Origin: Aphelenchoides besseyi
Lineage: Eukaryota; Nematoda; Chromadorea; Rhabditida; Aphelenchoididae
Direction of reading: 5' to 3'
DNA: 64,000 bases
NCBI GenBank assembly: GCA_024699855.1
Contig: JAMPIQ010000001.1
Span: 9,734,001-9,798,000, forward strand
Below are positions 36,277-48,800 of this stretch, piece by piece. Made by a program: the position numbers and the translations under genes. Within the stretch, counting starts at the first letter, position 1. The number at the start of each line of letters is the position of its first letter. Below the pieces are notes generated by a model. It was not told the origin of the DNA. It saw nothing but the letters and a program-made list of their open reading frames with translations, and ran no database searches.

Positions 36277-36537
36277 TTACTGAATAGTTTGAATCAAGGT
36301 AATGTTGTCACCTTTGAGCAGAATACGTCCGAGTTTCTTTCGATTCTCCGCTTTCATGTGCACCTCTTCGGCCTCATCAATCACTACGTTCATGTACTCG
36401 TCAAAACCGATAATGTATCCTTCGATTCGCTGATTGGGATTCTCGTAGAGCCAAATTTGGACACGCGACCGCGATTGAAGGCAGCGGAAGATCAAATTGA
36501 TCGGCTGAACGATCACCTTTTGAACTTTTGGCGGCAT
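36277..36537 (-). CDS. snr-6: Small nuclear ribonucleoprotein SmE
   Basis: SmE is one of seven Sm proteins forming the ring on spliceosomal U snRNAs. One exon of 86 aa. The Sm fold is complete: Sm1 with [28 protein letters not shown] and Sm2 with [15 protein letters not shown]. The N-terminus [20 protein letters not shown] is typical of SmE and separates it from the other Sm paralogues. The ATG lies 18 nt after a TTTTTAG acceptor, so the leader is probably trans-spliced. KDM8 follows 237 nt downstream on the same strand, a possible two-gene operon. Confidence 0.95.
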   Translation of the reverse strand: MPPKVQKVIVQPINLIFRCLQSRSRVQIWLYENPNQRIEGYIIGFDEYMNVVIDEAEEVHMKAENRKKLGRILLKGDNITLIQTIQ

Positions 36538-38285
36538 CTTTTTAATGAATTCGATCTAAAAAATAATTCCTTGATAATGATAGAAGATATAAATTAGTTC
36601 ACGACGAAAAATACACTAAACGCAGAATATAATCATATATTTAATGGAACAAGAATTCGAAAGATTGATTAAGAAGTTTATACAGGAAATGCACGCTTTA
36701 ATAAGTACATGCCACAAAATACAATATTTCAAGGTCCCAGTCAAAATGCTATTTAGCAGTTCTGGCGTGATGTTTTTGAGTTTGTCGGATAGCTGATGAA
36801 AACTGAGTTTACAAATGTAACCACGTCACAACGGGACGAGATAAATGAACTTGGAAATTTGGAGAACTTGACGGAAGACCGATCGTGAACGGGAGGAAAG
36901 ATGGCAATTATAATCTGCGAAAATAAGTCTCGTTTGTTCGCCAGTTTATAAAGGCATCTGTCAAAAAAAAACAGGAAAGCAAGTAAATTGGAATTTCGAA
37001 TATGACTTTTAACTGAACTGCAACAAAATTGAGTAAAAGAACAAGTAATTAAAGAGCATTGAGTAGTTTTGAAGCTGCGAGAAAGCTGAGGAACAGAGAA
37101 ATTTGGCAATCGTGTGGCTTTTTGTCTGAACACGGAGAACCGAGCGCCAAAATGTGCAGTTCGCTCTTCGCCAGAACAAACGCGCGAATTTAACCGAGGG
37201 TTTTTGATTGTGACTTTTTTGGCTGTCTATTGTAGTTGGAGTATGGAAATGCGTCTAGACGTAAAAGGGATGAGAAATAAGTAGATGCTCGGTATTGTTA
37301 GGTATCTAAGTTGTGTTTAAATTTTAATACAATTAGGAAAGAATTGGTTTCACTTAACAAAAAAACAACAATCAACTAACAGAAGACAAAGATGGCCGTT
37401 CTTACACGTTTGCTTTTAACAATTTAACGGACTTCCTATCTCGACTATTGAATTTAATTTCTAACAAGTAAGAATATTAAGACGGTCGGTTTAACCATAG
37501 ATGAATTTGAAGTCTTTGGCAACGTTTTTCTACAATTGCGGAACTGCGGCGTCGAGCAGGATTTGTTCAACAATAATTGATTAAAAAAGAACTAACTTTT
37601 TGAGTAAATTGTTCAATTTAATGGATACAAAATCGAATAGCAGTTAAAACCTTTCGAAAAGCCTCAAATTTAACGAACAAAATAAGCCTTTAGGACTTAT
37701 GCTTACATATTGCAAGCCAATCGATTTTGCCAAAATGCATCCTTTGTACTTAATGCGCAGTTGATAATAAGAAACTAAAATTACAGATTCAAAAGCGTAC
37801 CACGAGTAATTGGAGTCTCATTTCCACGGGCTTTTCTGTTACATCCCATTTGATGACCCGCAAATTGATGAACAATAACCGATAATCGTAATAGTACCGT
37901 AGGTCACGGGTAAAATACTTCTTTCTTTGTTTTGTTGCAAATATTTATACACGAAGATTTGGATCAAAAACTAGTCATCTCAGTTGAAAATCCATGAACA
38001 GATTGGTTAGGCAATGTTCATTAGTCGACCTTTCTGAACCAATTATTCATTTGATCTCGTGCTTTTCATACTCTCTTTTTTTATTGAGATTTTCTTGCTA
38101 GAAGTCGTCCAGATTGCCTTCTTTTGATTTTCGTTTCTTTCGGCTTCCATTTTTGCTGTAAAGCGACCCGAAACAAACCGATTGGTTGCGAAGAGGCGAC
38201 TCGACTTTGTTGTCATTTTCCATTTTCGCGCTCAGAGTGTCGGTCTGCCGCAGTTTTTAATCATGTTTTTCAGATCATTGACGGA
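36538..38285. other. Intergenic between divergent SmE and unknown gene
   Basis: About 1.75 kb. It is more AT-rich than the coding parts. The longest open frame (about 36753-37133, minus) has no domain, no splice support and biased composition, and I do not count it as a gene. The right edge holds the acceptor TTTTTCAG at about 38273 for the next gene. Confidence 0.45.
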
Positions 38286-38882
38286 ATGAAGATCACTTTT
38301 AATTTGAATAATAAACCATGTTTGACCGTCGAACGTGATCAATGGCCGGACAGTCCCGAAAAAGCGCTTCAACTCGTCTTTGAACTGAACTACTTGCCGC
38401 CGAGTCTCTACAAGATCAGTCTTTTCGACGAACACAATCAACACGATTACAAGAAGTTGCTTTACGATAGTCACGATTCAGACGTCTATTTCAATATTGA
38501 ACGCGTTTTCGATTGTCCGCTCTACGAAAAAGCGGTTTTGTTTTTCGAGGTATCAACTCTCTTCTAATTCGTTTAATCTTTTCAATTTTAGCGTAAAGTC
38601 CACAAAGTCAATTTGTTTTTCATTGCATCGATTCCGGGTGGCCACCGCGAATCATTCGAAGCAGAAGTGGAGCCGGAAGCCACAATCATCGACGCTCTTC
38701 ACGCAACTCCGATTTTTTCGCATCATCCCGACTTGCAACCAATTGGTCAATGGGCATGGATTCCAAAAGTAAATGCTTGGCAACGTGGACCGGTGGGTTT
38801 GAAGGAGCAAGTGGAGGCCGATCAACTTTACATTGTCGACTTCATTCCGTCCTTCATTTCGATTCCACAATCCGCCATCTAA
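38286..38882 (+). CDS. Unknown conserved-looking soluble protein
   Basis: Not recognised. Exons 38286-38549 and 38592-38882 give 184 aa. No signal peptide or membrane segment. Sequence is balanced and globular: the first half (MKITFNLNNKPCLTVERDQW, YKISLFDEH, FNIERVFDCPLYEKAVLFFE) and the second half (KVHKVNLFFIASIPGGHRES, FEAEVEPEATIIDAL) alternate beta-like and helical segments, which could be two small ubiquitin-like or beta-grasp halves; that is speculation. The start is set by a TTTTTCAG acceptor 13 nt upstream of the ATG. Good codon structure and a clean intron make a real gene likely. Confidence 0.62.
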
Positions 38883-39051
38883 ACGGCACGGACAATATTT
38901 GTTTTTTGTGTGTATCGCCAAATATAAAATGTACGTTTTTCTTCAATGATGTCTTCTTCCATTCCTCTCTCCTGATCATAACCAATATGCTTTTCAAGAT
39001 CATTGTCTTTTCCCTAATAAATACGCTAGAAAACCATTACGTCTTTTTATT

Positions 39052-39709
39052 TCACAAACTACAAACAATTGAACATTTGATACAAGCGATTAAAAGAACA
39101 ATAACCGCAGAAATGATCTTTTGCGACTTGTCGTCCATTTCATCATCGGGCAATTCGGTTGAATTCAAATGGGATGTATACAAATACCCGGGTTTTAACT
39201 CAATTTTCGAACAGTCGTCTTTGTTTTGACAGGCGCACATTGTCCATTTCAAATCACCGTCTTCATCGGAAACACAACCGCTCTAAAATCCTCGATGGAA
39301 TCTTCATGTCAAATCAAAACTACCTTGCTTAATTTGGAACAGGTGTAGAGCACTGCCGGATATTTTGCAACTTCGATCCATTCAATCATTTGAATGACGC
39401 AGGTATCTAATGGATTAGTGCATTCAAATTTGTATTCTTTTGGATATTGAAGGCATCGAGTGTAGTTATAGCGCATTGCATTTTCAACCTGTAAAGCAGT
39501 CAGTCGCTGCGTTTCGCTCAAAGTTGAAAGATCCGATGTGTCAGCAACCAATTTCTCTGCCAAATACTTCAATTCTTCAGGAAAGTACGAACATTGTGAA
39601 CAAAAAACTTAAAATGATTTGTAGAATCTTTTGGCTTCCAACTTCTCAACTTACTAGAATCGATTCTTAAAATTTGAACGACAAAAAGAAAGACCGCAAC
39701 AAACAACAT
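39052..39709 (-). CDS. Secreted Cys-rich protein with probable GPI anchor
   Basis: Exons 39709-39655, 39607-39324 and 39282-39052 give 189 aa. A signal peptide (MLFVAVFLFVVQILRID) leads into CSQC. Ten cysteines follow in total, ending in a C-A-C-QNKDD-C knot (WTMCACQNKDDCSK). The C-terminus is a hydrophobic tail without charged residues at the end (IISAVIVLLIACIKCSIVCSL) preceded by a polar hinge, the form of a GPI-anchor signal. A possible glycosylation site is NYT. The CxxC start and CxCx5C end recall Ly6/uPAR-like or nematode ET-module proteins, but the spacing is not a clean match. Exon 2 uses a TTTTAAG acceptor. Likely an extracellular membrane-tethered protein; partner unknown. Confidence 0.65.
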
Positions 39710-40605
39710 CAGCGACTGACAGCAAAATGAACAGCTAAAAGAATCATGACTTTTGTATTTAAATTAAATTCTGTTCTTTGTGGAATTCATAAAATGAATG
39801 CTCATCGGTTGATTATAAGCACTTGTACATCTTGTTGCGTGACCGGATTAATAACGATTTTATCAAAACATTCGATAGTTATGCATTACTATTAATTGTG
39901 TAACACCGGTTTTTGCTTCTGAATTGCATATAACTCGAGAATTGAGTTGAATCAAACACTTCATATTTATCATCTTTCTTTTTTACCAGAGTGCAATGAA
40001 ATGAGAGAAATATTGCACAGAGTGAACAGACAGTGAAAAGAATGGAATTGTGCTGATCCATCAGCTTTATTGGCTTTATCGCAATTGATACCATAAAATC
40101 AAACTGCTCAATCGTTTCAGTATCTCAGGTCCAATGTGAGTGGGTTATTTCGGATACAAAAAAATCTTACCGAGAGGTGAGTTGACCTTCATGGTCGTTT
40201 GGGTTCCTAGCGGAAAAATCTTTTTCCTAACTTAACCTGACCGCCATTTTGTCAAATCTTCTTCTGTTATTTGTTTTTCAAACGTTAGAATCAGTTGGTT
40301 ACTGTTACTCCAATGGTTCTTTCTAACAGTCGAAATACCTCGCTTTAGAATAAAAACTTTGAGAAACAGATGTTAGCTTTCTGATCGACGTATTTTAATC
40401 CACAAACAAGTTTTCTAATTCAACTGCGGGACAAAGAATCATTGCAATTAACAGTTTAAAAAATTGTCGCTTGAATCGGTGCGATTCGTTTGTGTCTATT
40501 TGGGCGCAGTTGTATTCGATGCGTTCTTTTGGAGTTTTGCAATTGTCCCAACTTGACAGTTTAATTGTTTACTTTATTTTGCTAGTTAAATTAACAGATA
40601 TTATT
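39710..40605. other. Intergenic with an orphan signal-peptide exon
   Basis: About 900 nt. On the minus strand an ATG near 40056 opens MDQHNSILFTVCSLCAIFLS, a good signal peptide, followed by a GTAAAA donor and, after about 70 nt, a CAATTCAG acceptor with a short exon (SKNRCYTINSNA, stop near 39879). It may be a tiny secreted peptide or a decayed copy of the neighbouring secreted gene. The rest shows nothing. Confidence 0.3.
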
Positions 40606-42357
40606 ATGGGACGATATAAACGTGCCACACGCAATGACTCGATTATGCCCATGAGTCAGAAGTTTTTCAAGTCCGCTAAATGCGGAGCTAAAGGACGAAC
40701 TTTTGGTGTCGAAACCATGCATCGTGCAACCAAAACGTACGCATCCGAAGTTCGAAAGACCATCGAAGCAGCTGATGTTGTTATTGAAGTAAGTTTACTT
40801 TGTCCAACTTTTAAATGCCGAGTTTTAGGTTTTGGATGCACGTGATCCATTGGGTAGTAGAAGCAGAGAAATTGAAGAAGCTGTGGTGCAAAAAGGAAAA
40901 CGTTTGGTTTTACTGTTGAACAAAATTGACTTGGTGCCGAAAGAAAACGTTCGTCAATGGATTCACTATCTTCGACAGAAATTGCCAACTATCGCCTTTC
41001 AAGCATCGACTCAAGAGCAACAAAATCGATTGGTTAGTTCCTCTCGTATTTGTTATTCGATTTGTTTAGGGTCGTATGAAAAAGTCGAATCTCAGTTGCG
41101 ATACGTCAAAGTGCATCGGTGCCGATTTGATTATGAAACTGCTGAAGAATTATTGCCGTAACAAAGACATTAAAACAACAATCAGAGTTGGAGTTGTTGG
41201 TAAGTGGCTGTCTTTCGATCGCAGTAGTTTTGGTTTGTAGGATATCCAAATGTTGGTAAAAGCAGTGTCATCAACAGCTTGAAGCGAAAACGAACGTGCA
41301 AAAGCGGTGCAACAGCGGGACTAACGAAGTTTGTTCATGGTTTCGTTTGTTCTATTCATCTAAACATTTAGACAAGCTCAAGAAATCGAGTTAGACGGGA
41401 ACATTCGCTTGATCGATTCGCCGGGAGTTGTTTTGGCTTCAGGTGATCAGTTTGATGCCGTTGAAATGGCTTTGAAAAATGCAATGCGCGTTGAACAGTT
41501 AGATGACCCTCTTACTCCAGTCATGGCAATTTTACGACGATGTTCAGTTGAGACAGTGAGCTTTTAATTCGTTTTCTATTAATCAGTGCTTTCAGTTAAC
41601 CGAACATTTCGGGATCGAATCGTTCAACCATCTCGAACAATTTCTTCCTCTTGTTGCTCGGCGTTTGGGTAAACTGAAAAAAGGCGGAGTGGCTGATGTG
41701 GAAGCCGCAGCGCGACATGTAAGTCTGTGTGAATAACTGATTTGAAGTTGTTTGAAGGTTCTAAACGATTGGAACAGCGGCAAACTGCGGTATCACACCC
41801 AAGTTCCGACGAGTGAAAATGCAACGCACGAAGTTATTTCCTCCGAACTGCTCAATCAAATGTCCGCTGAATTCAATTTGGACGCCTTGGGCGAAGAAGT
41901 TCGTGTTTTGATTGACGGTTAGTTTCGCATTCACTCGATTCCTTCATGTGATTTAGAACTTGGTGAGCATGAAATGGTCGTTGATGATGAGTCCATGGAA
42001 GAGAACGATGAGGACACAAAAACCGCAGTTCTGAGCGAAAACGTTGTTGTTGGGCCAAAGTTGAAGCGCAAAGAACCGAAAGCAGAAATGAACCCACAGA
42101 ATCTTCAAGCAATGTTGGAGGCATGCAGAAAATCGGACGGCGGCATTCAAATGAACAAAATGATTAAGACGTTCAGCAAAAGAAACAAGAAAAGACAACG
42201 TAAAACCGGTTAGTTTATCGATTTTATTTCTTGACTGTTAAGTTCAGAAAGAAAATTGGACAAACTCACGGACATGTTTTCGGGTCTGGGTGGTGATGCG
42301 GTCAAAATGGAAACCGAAGACGATTGGTTTGGTTGTATGCTGACAACTACAGATTGA
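40606..42357 (+). CDS. nst-1: Nucleostemin / GNL3-like nucleolar GTPase
   Basis: Nucleostemin-family GTPases act in the nucleolus in large-subunit ribosome maturation and growth control. Nine exons (40606-40788, 40829-41032, 41070-41199, 41241-41328, 41372-41555, 41596-41718, 41758-41917, 41957-42208, 42248-42357) give 477 aa. The GTPase motifs are in circularly permuted order, as expected of this family: NKIDL (G4, about residue 105), GYPNVGKSS (G1, about 172), DSPGVV (G3, about 218). [20 protein letters not shown] and [17 protein letters not shown] blocks are diagnostic. The basic acidic-tail region ([26 protein letters not shown]) ends in DDWFGCML. The N-terminal basic nucleolar domain is much shorter than usual, about 40 residues before the first conserved block. 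Confidence 0.92.
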
Positions 42358-42459
42358 TTCAATTGTTTGTTTTGCATCAGATTGTTCATCAATTAAACTG
42401 TTTATTATTCGATACAAAATACTGCGATACAAAAATACGAACAAATTGTGGAGTTGAAT

Positions 42460-44511
42460 TTAGGCCGTGATGGTCACTTCAATGGGGCCGTAAGCTTCCG
42501 ATTGCTTCAATTGAACCGAACGGTCTTTTTGTAGCTCAAGAAGTGCGTAGAAGTTGTTCGCCGTCTTTTGTCCCAATTTCTGACGTACGGCAGCGGAGAC
42601 TAAAGTCAAGTCGCGAACAGCGGGTAAAATCGTTGAATCGAAATCGACCTGAAAACCGAAACTTCGCATTACAAACACCGATGATAAGTCTGACCGTTGG
42701 AACTCCGATTTCAATTGATTTCGCTTTCAGTTGGTTGAGCAACGTCTTCTTGGCTGCTTCCATTTGTCGACTTAACGGTTGGGATTTGTTGGGGTCGAAG
42801 GACGAACGTGCACGTTTGAACGGTGGCGGTGCAAAGGGGTCGACATTTTCATCTGCTTCGTCTTCGATCATATTTGTATCCATTAGTTGTTCGGACAAAT
42901 CGTTCTCGAAGTCAACGATTGTTGAATTTGTTCGACGAGCAACTTCGATGTTCGTATTGTCGAGAATTGGCGTTTGTGGTCGAAGACTTGGAGTACGAGA
43001 TCGCGGAGACTAAACGCGATTGTTCTTCAGTCAAATTGTACGACTAACTTACGAGATGTAAATCTAATGGCTCGGGTAGAGGGTCGTCTAGCATTCCCAA
43101 ACTTTCACGAACTTGAAAAGCTGTTGGTTGAACGATTTCAAGAGCAGAACGTAATTGTGGAACACAATGATCGTGATAGAACTAAACGATAGCGATTAGC
43201 TATTCCGTTAGTTCTTTAATTTACTTGTTTAAGTTCCGGATTGATATACAAATGCGTTGCCGGATTATTAAAAATGTGAACCAATGAACTTTTCTCTTTT
43301 GCCATCATTGCTTCCTTGGTCGGTGGTGCCAATTCGATACAGTTGGTTGGTTCACTAAAACATAACTTTTAATGTCAAGTAGAATCAAACGAATTACTTT
43401 TGCATCCATTCGCGAATTTCCTCGTTGTTCAAACAAGTCTCTTCATCGATGATCAAATTTCGTGGCCGACGTCGACGAGGTCGTCGTTGCTCTTCAATGT
43501 CACGAAGAATTTGGGATTCTGAGAGCGGCGGCAAATCGATTCCCGAGTTTTCGGATTGGAGAACGGGATCTAAATAGAAGATGAAAACACCGCTTTGTGT
43601 TTTATTTTAAACCTTCTTGTTCGAATCCAGCCAAAACTTCAGGCGGCACATCTTCTGCATCGTCCACAGTAGAATTCTGATGCATCGAATAGTCGGGAAT
43701 CACCGGCGCTATAAACTCGGTAGAAACTTGTTGCAAATTGGATTGATTCATTGACGCCTGTCGAGCTAATTCGATTGAATTATCGATTTCCATTTGCTCA
43801 TCATTCACTAAACGACCGCTAGCAACTGATTCAGAGCGTCGCAGTTGCTCGACTGCATTTTCCAACTCTTGATCAAAGTCGTCGATTTGCATTTCAGATC
43901 CGCCGTAGTTCTCGTTTATAAATGACATACTGTTGATGTAATCTTCGTTTCCATTCAACGTGATGTTCTCCAAATTGGCATGAATATTGAATTCAGGACC
44001 TGGAGCATTGTCGAATTCGCGTAAATTTGGCATTTCTTCATCGAAATCTTCTTCCTAATCAAATCGATTCTGATAAGAAAACGTGGTTTCACTCACTTCT
44101 TCAGGTTCCTCTTGAATTGCTCCTTCGACTGGTGCAGCAGAAACGGCCATGCGAGTGCGTCGACGATGTGGATGACGAACTCGACGTCCCTGTTGATCTC
44201 TGAATTCGGTGTGTCGAAAGGCGCGCCATGCGGAAAGAAGATCTTGAAGAACGTAAAGAGCTTTTTTGGAGTAAATTCGAACGATTCCGAGAAGCAGATG
44301 ACCGTTTGTGCGAAGCGAGATTTTGACCTGAAGATCGTTGTATTCAATAGTGGTATTAAATGCTAACCGTGGGCTTTTTGATCATTTCAACCGCCTCATC
44401 GACTTTAGTTTCGAAGACCAATTCTCGTGACAACTTTCGTTCCAAATGAGCGGCCAACCAAACTCGGGCCAACGGTCCCTTTTTGGCGAGAATAAATCGG
44501 GCATAAAACAT
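42460..44511 (-). CDS. RAD21: RAD21/SCC1 cohesin kleisin subunit
   Basis: RAD21 closes the SMC1-SMC3 cohesin ring and is cut by separase at anaphase. Eight exons (44511-44368, 44327-44097, 44054-43613, 43569-43398, 43354-43225, 43181-43053, 43009-42695, 42648-42460) give 583 aa. The N-terminal kleisin domain is unmistakable: [56 protein letters not shown]. The centre is acidic, then [16 protein letters not shown] and [16 protein letters not shown] match the SA/STAG-binding neighbourhood. The C-terminal winged helix is present ([20 protein letters not shown]). Orthology to RAD21 rather than REC8 is favoured by the N- and C-terminal blocks, but meiotic paralogues cannot be excluded. The centre is shorter than in C. 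elegans COH proteins as I recall them. Confidence 0.92.
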
Positions 44512-44804
44512 GGCGGCTCTGAAACCACCAATCTGCTTGAGATCTTCAAAAACACGTACGAAATTGCACGAAAGCAGTCACAGCGAAAACAACAATTTTT
44601 GACTGGCGGTCGCGCGAGTCAAATGCCATCAGATGATCGGAGGGCGTCGCGTGCCAAACAAAAGCTCCCGCCAAAATTTTCCCGCCAAACGTGACAAACA
44701 GTTAACTCGAGGAGTAGAGTGTCATCTTTTGTTTACTGCAAAAAGTTCTTTAACTTTATGTTTTTGCTTTAAACCCTTTAACATTTGACGTCTTTAGAGG
44801 TCTG

Positions 44805-45694
44805 ATGGGTCGTGGATCACGAAACAAAAAAGGGAATTGGAACGAAGAAGGAACGTCGAGTGGCAACTCACGATCGAACAAAAATTCTCAACGACAAAAA
44901 ACGGAATGGTTAGACGATCCGTTCAGTCGATTGAACGTACGAGAAGAAGCGTCGAGTCAAGAAGAAAGTGATGAAGAAACGTCAGAATCTGAAGAAGTTG
45001 GTTTGAGGTTTGAATCTCGTTTTAAATCTCGTTTTCAGGAAAATGATTCTCTGCCTTGTCGTCTGCACATGTTCGATTTCAATCAATGCGATCCGAAGAG
45101 ATGTTCGGGACGTAAATTGCAACGTCACGGTATGATTTCGTCGATTAAAATGGGAACCAAGTATCCGGGACTTTTGTTGTCACCGGCTGGAACGAGTACT
45201 CTGTCGCTAGCTGACCGGCAGTTTATTCTAAGTCATGGATTGGGAGTTGTTGATTGCTCGTGGAATAAAGTCGATACGATGTCTGCGAAAAGCATGAGGG
45301 TAACTTTGTTGTTGTGGGAATCGATCTTGAGTTCGTTTTCACTTAGGCCGCTGAGCATCGACTTCTACCTTTCCTTTTGGCCGCAAACCCAGTGAACTAT
45401 GGAGTACCGTGCAAGTTGACTTGTGCTGAAGCTCTTGCTGCCGGCTTGGAAATCATCGGAGAAAGTGGGGCTGCGGCAAAATTGATGTCCAAGTTCAAAT
45501 GGGGCCCGAACTTTCTGGAGTTGAATCGCGAAGCGTTGGATGAATACGCAAAATGCTCGAATGCTCGTGAAGTCATCAACGCACAAACCGCGTTCATTGA
45601 GCGAATTGATGCTGAGAATCGAGAACGGCAAGATCAAACCATCGATCTGCCACCGAATAGTTCCGATGAAGAAGAAGACGAAACGAACAATTGA
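44805..45694 (+). CDS. TSR3: TSR3 18S rRNA aminocarboxypropyltransferase
   Basis: TSR3 transfers the acp group from S-adenosylmethionine to a hypermodified pseudouridine of 18S rRNA, a late cytoplasmic step in small-subunit maturation. Exons 44805-45299 and 45347-45694 give 280 aa. Family blocks: [86 protein letters not shown] and [13 protein letters not shown]. The N-terminus is basic and Ser-rich; the C-terminus is acidic (SSDEEEDE). A 43-nt in-frame stretch beginning GTTGGT near 45000 and ending TTTTCAG near 45040 could be an unannotated intron, removing about 14 residues of a variable linker. The start follows a TCTTTAG acceptor. Confidence 0.93.
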
Positions 45695-45861
45695 AGATCC
45701 GACTATTGTTTTTGCTGTGAAAAATTGTTATTATATTAAAAAGTTCTATAGTACGCTCATGCTTTTGCGAATTCTCGTGTGAGCTCAGTTGTTTTATTGT
45801 CCAGCTTCCCAGAAACAGATACGATAAAATAAATAGAAACAAAAAAGTAACAACAATTCGT

Positions 45862-48800
45862 TTAAGATCCATAGTTAGGTGGGTTTTCCAAGCGTTCGAA
45901 ATCGACTTGTTCGAACAAAATCACACCTTCAGCATGTTCGGCTCCACGTTTCGGTATGTTTTCATTGGTAGTTGTCGAGGACTGTTCAGATGATTCAGGT
46001 TGAGCAGAAGTTTCCTACAAAGACGCAAATAAAGTATTCAACTGATCTCAACCACAAACCTCGACTTCCATCGCCTCATTTTCTTCTTGCTCCTGCATTT
46101 CAGCTGCCGCTTTTTCCAAAATTGCACGTTCGTGTTTCGCTTTCAAGAAGTCGAGATTACTCCTGTAGAACTGAACAACAAAGTTGGCCATGTGTGCCGC
46201 ATCAATAATCTCAACTGGGTCTTCAGAGGGCAAATCAGTAACCTGAAAACGAAATTGTTTACTCAACTTCTCTCACTCAACATACCAAACGGTCGGTTTC
46301 GTAAGATTCGGCCGGGAACAAATGAAGACGATTAGAACGTTCGCTCAATTTCTTGAAAACAGGAGCCAGTTCCAAACACCGTTGGAACAATTGTTGTCTA
46401 CCGAGAATGTATAGACCAAGACGAGCACGCGACACAGCGACAATCAGACGGCGAACGTCGCGTAAATGACCAACAAGTTTGGTTCGCACTAACGACAAAA
46501 TCACGTAGTCATTCTGCTGGCCCTGATATTTGTCGACCGTCGAAACACAACTCGGCATTCCAATCAACGGATTCGATTGACAACGTCTGGTCAACACGTC
46601 CATGAGAAGCGAACGTTGGCCATTGTAAGTAGTCAAAATGGAAATTCGTTCGGCCGGATAGCCGAGAATTCGCATGTACGTAAACAGAGCAACTGCATAC
46701 TCGGCTTCGCCCAAATTCTAAAGATTACAATTTAGCAGAAACGAACTCTCTACTTACTTGATAAAAATAGGGACTAGGCGTCGATTCACCGACACCGTTG
46801 AAATCGGGAACATCGATAAACTGATAAGGAAATTTGAATCCGGGATTCGCACGTTGATATTCGGGATTAGCAAGAACATGTGGCAAATTGCCGAGTTTTT
46901 CGTAACGCCAATTGTACAACGACGCGATTTCTGCACGTGCACGACCTTGAGCATCGAGTTGAATGTGTGGTACACCCAAACGAATGAAACGACCAAACAA
47001 ACTTTGCTCCAAATTCGAGTATTTTTGATAAGCGACATTTTGTACAACCGGTGGCAATTGATGATGATCACCGATCATAATCCAACGTTTCAATCGATTG
47101 ACGCCTTCTGATGGTTCTTGGAGTAAGAGCGGAATGAAGGTTTCAACTTCCAGAATCTGTGCTGCTTCTTCCATTATCACCTAAAAAACCCTATTCTTCA
47201 GACTTCATACTCCCGTCGACTCACGTTGTCATAACAGAAACCCAATTCGACCAGTTCCTTTCGCCTCAATGCTGCGTGTGTACAAGTCATAGCAATTACT
47301 TTCGCTTCACGTACCTACAAAACAAAGTTCTCTTCTAAGAGCTAGTGACTTACGAGTAAGTAGTCCGATCGTTCACGACCATTTCTCAACAACTCGAAAG
47401 CTCGAAATTCGTCCAACTTCTCAAAAATCTTCTGAATGTACTCAAAAGCTGCTTGTGCACGTTCCAAATCTTCGCCCAAATCTTTGCCTTGGAAAAGCTC
47501 GTCGGCGTTTTCGAAGAATTCGCGGAACGGGAAATTTTTGGCAATAAAGTCGTTAGTGATCGGTTTGTCTTCCTCATTGTTCTGTTGTTCATCTCCTTGT
47601 CCATCAACTGCGTTGTTTTCTTTCGTGCAGTTTGCTTCAACTGCATTAGCATGCGGTCGAGATTCAATCTCTTCCAAGAAATCCTCCCAAGTGCGAATGA
47701 TCGTGTATCGATAGAAATAACCGGCGGTCTCACAAGTCGCGTCAACATCACCAACCGCCTTCGTCACTTCTTTCAATTTGGTGATCAATTTGAGCAACTC
47801 CAAACGCTCTGAAATAGAAAGTTCTTGTTGCATTTCATTTAACTGCTTGCCTTTAAGCACGTAGTTGACACGGCCATAGCGACTGAAATCTTTCGATGTC
47901 TTCAACGCTTCTTCGCCGTGACCCAAACGCAACAAATGGCGCTCATCAACGTCGAGTGCGATAATCTTTTCGAACAGTTGATTCAACGCTTGATTCGAAT
48001 GAGTGACAATCAAAGTTCGTTCTTCAGGCCAATTGTGATAAATGTTGGATATGATCTGGACGGCAACGTCCGTTTTTCCGGTACCCGGCGGACCAACGAC
48101 CATCGTAAGTCCCGGCTCCATACCCGATTTGATTGCTTCGATTTGTGCGGGAGTGAAACGAACCGAGTTTTGTCGTGACTTGATTCCCAAGATTTTTTGA
48201 ACGGGATCAACAGACGGACATTCGACCAAAATCGAAGTGTCTTTCTGCTCCTGACCGTGTTGTGGAACGAGTTCGTTGAAAGTGAGTTGGAATGGCGCCT
48301 TGGGTTCCGGAACATCGCAACGAATTTCGGCGTTGGGAAAAGATTCTTTCAAATGATCAAAATCGAGGAACGTGTCGTTGAAGTCGAGAGTTGCAATTGA
48401 AGTACCAACACGTTTCGAGTAATGTGCAGAACTAGGATCTCCATAGCCAAGAAGCACGTCGTTCAACCAGTCCGGTACCACGCATTTTGTATTCAAAAGT
48501 TGGCGAATTGTCGACAAAACCGCTTTGAAGTTATTGGCCTTTGGATCACGACGCACAAGCAAATTGAACGAATAGTAGAGATCGGCCTAAAATACATTTT
48601 CGAAAACTGAGATATTGAAAAAATTACTTTGTCTGTATCTTGCTGATACTGATTCGGATCCAAGCGAACACGATAAGTTCGAACATCGCCAGTAAGTTCG
48701 CGAAGTGCCGACGTATCTAATAAACAGAGATTACGAGATCAAACAAGTAGAACAAACCCATTTCGTCAATAGGTTTTCCGTCAGCTCCAAGCATCCCTTC

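Noticed and set aside
36753..37133. 126-codon open frame on the minus strand
   Set aside because: No domain, no splice signals, biased low-information composition in an AT-rich spacer; looks like a chance frame.
47436..48178. Several plus-strand frames of 80-120 codons inside the Aquarius gene
   Set aside because: They lie opposite the conserved helicase exon and have no domain of their own.
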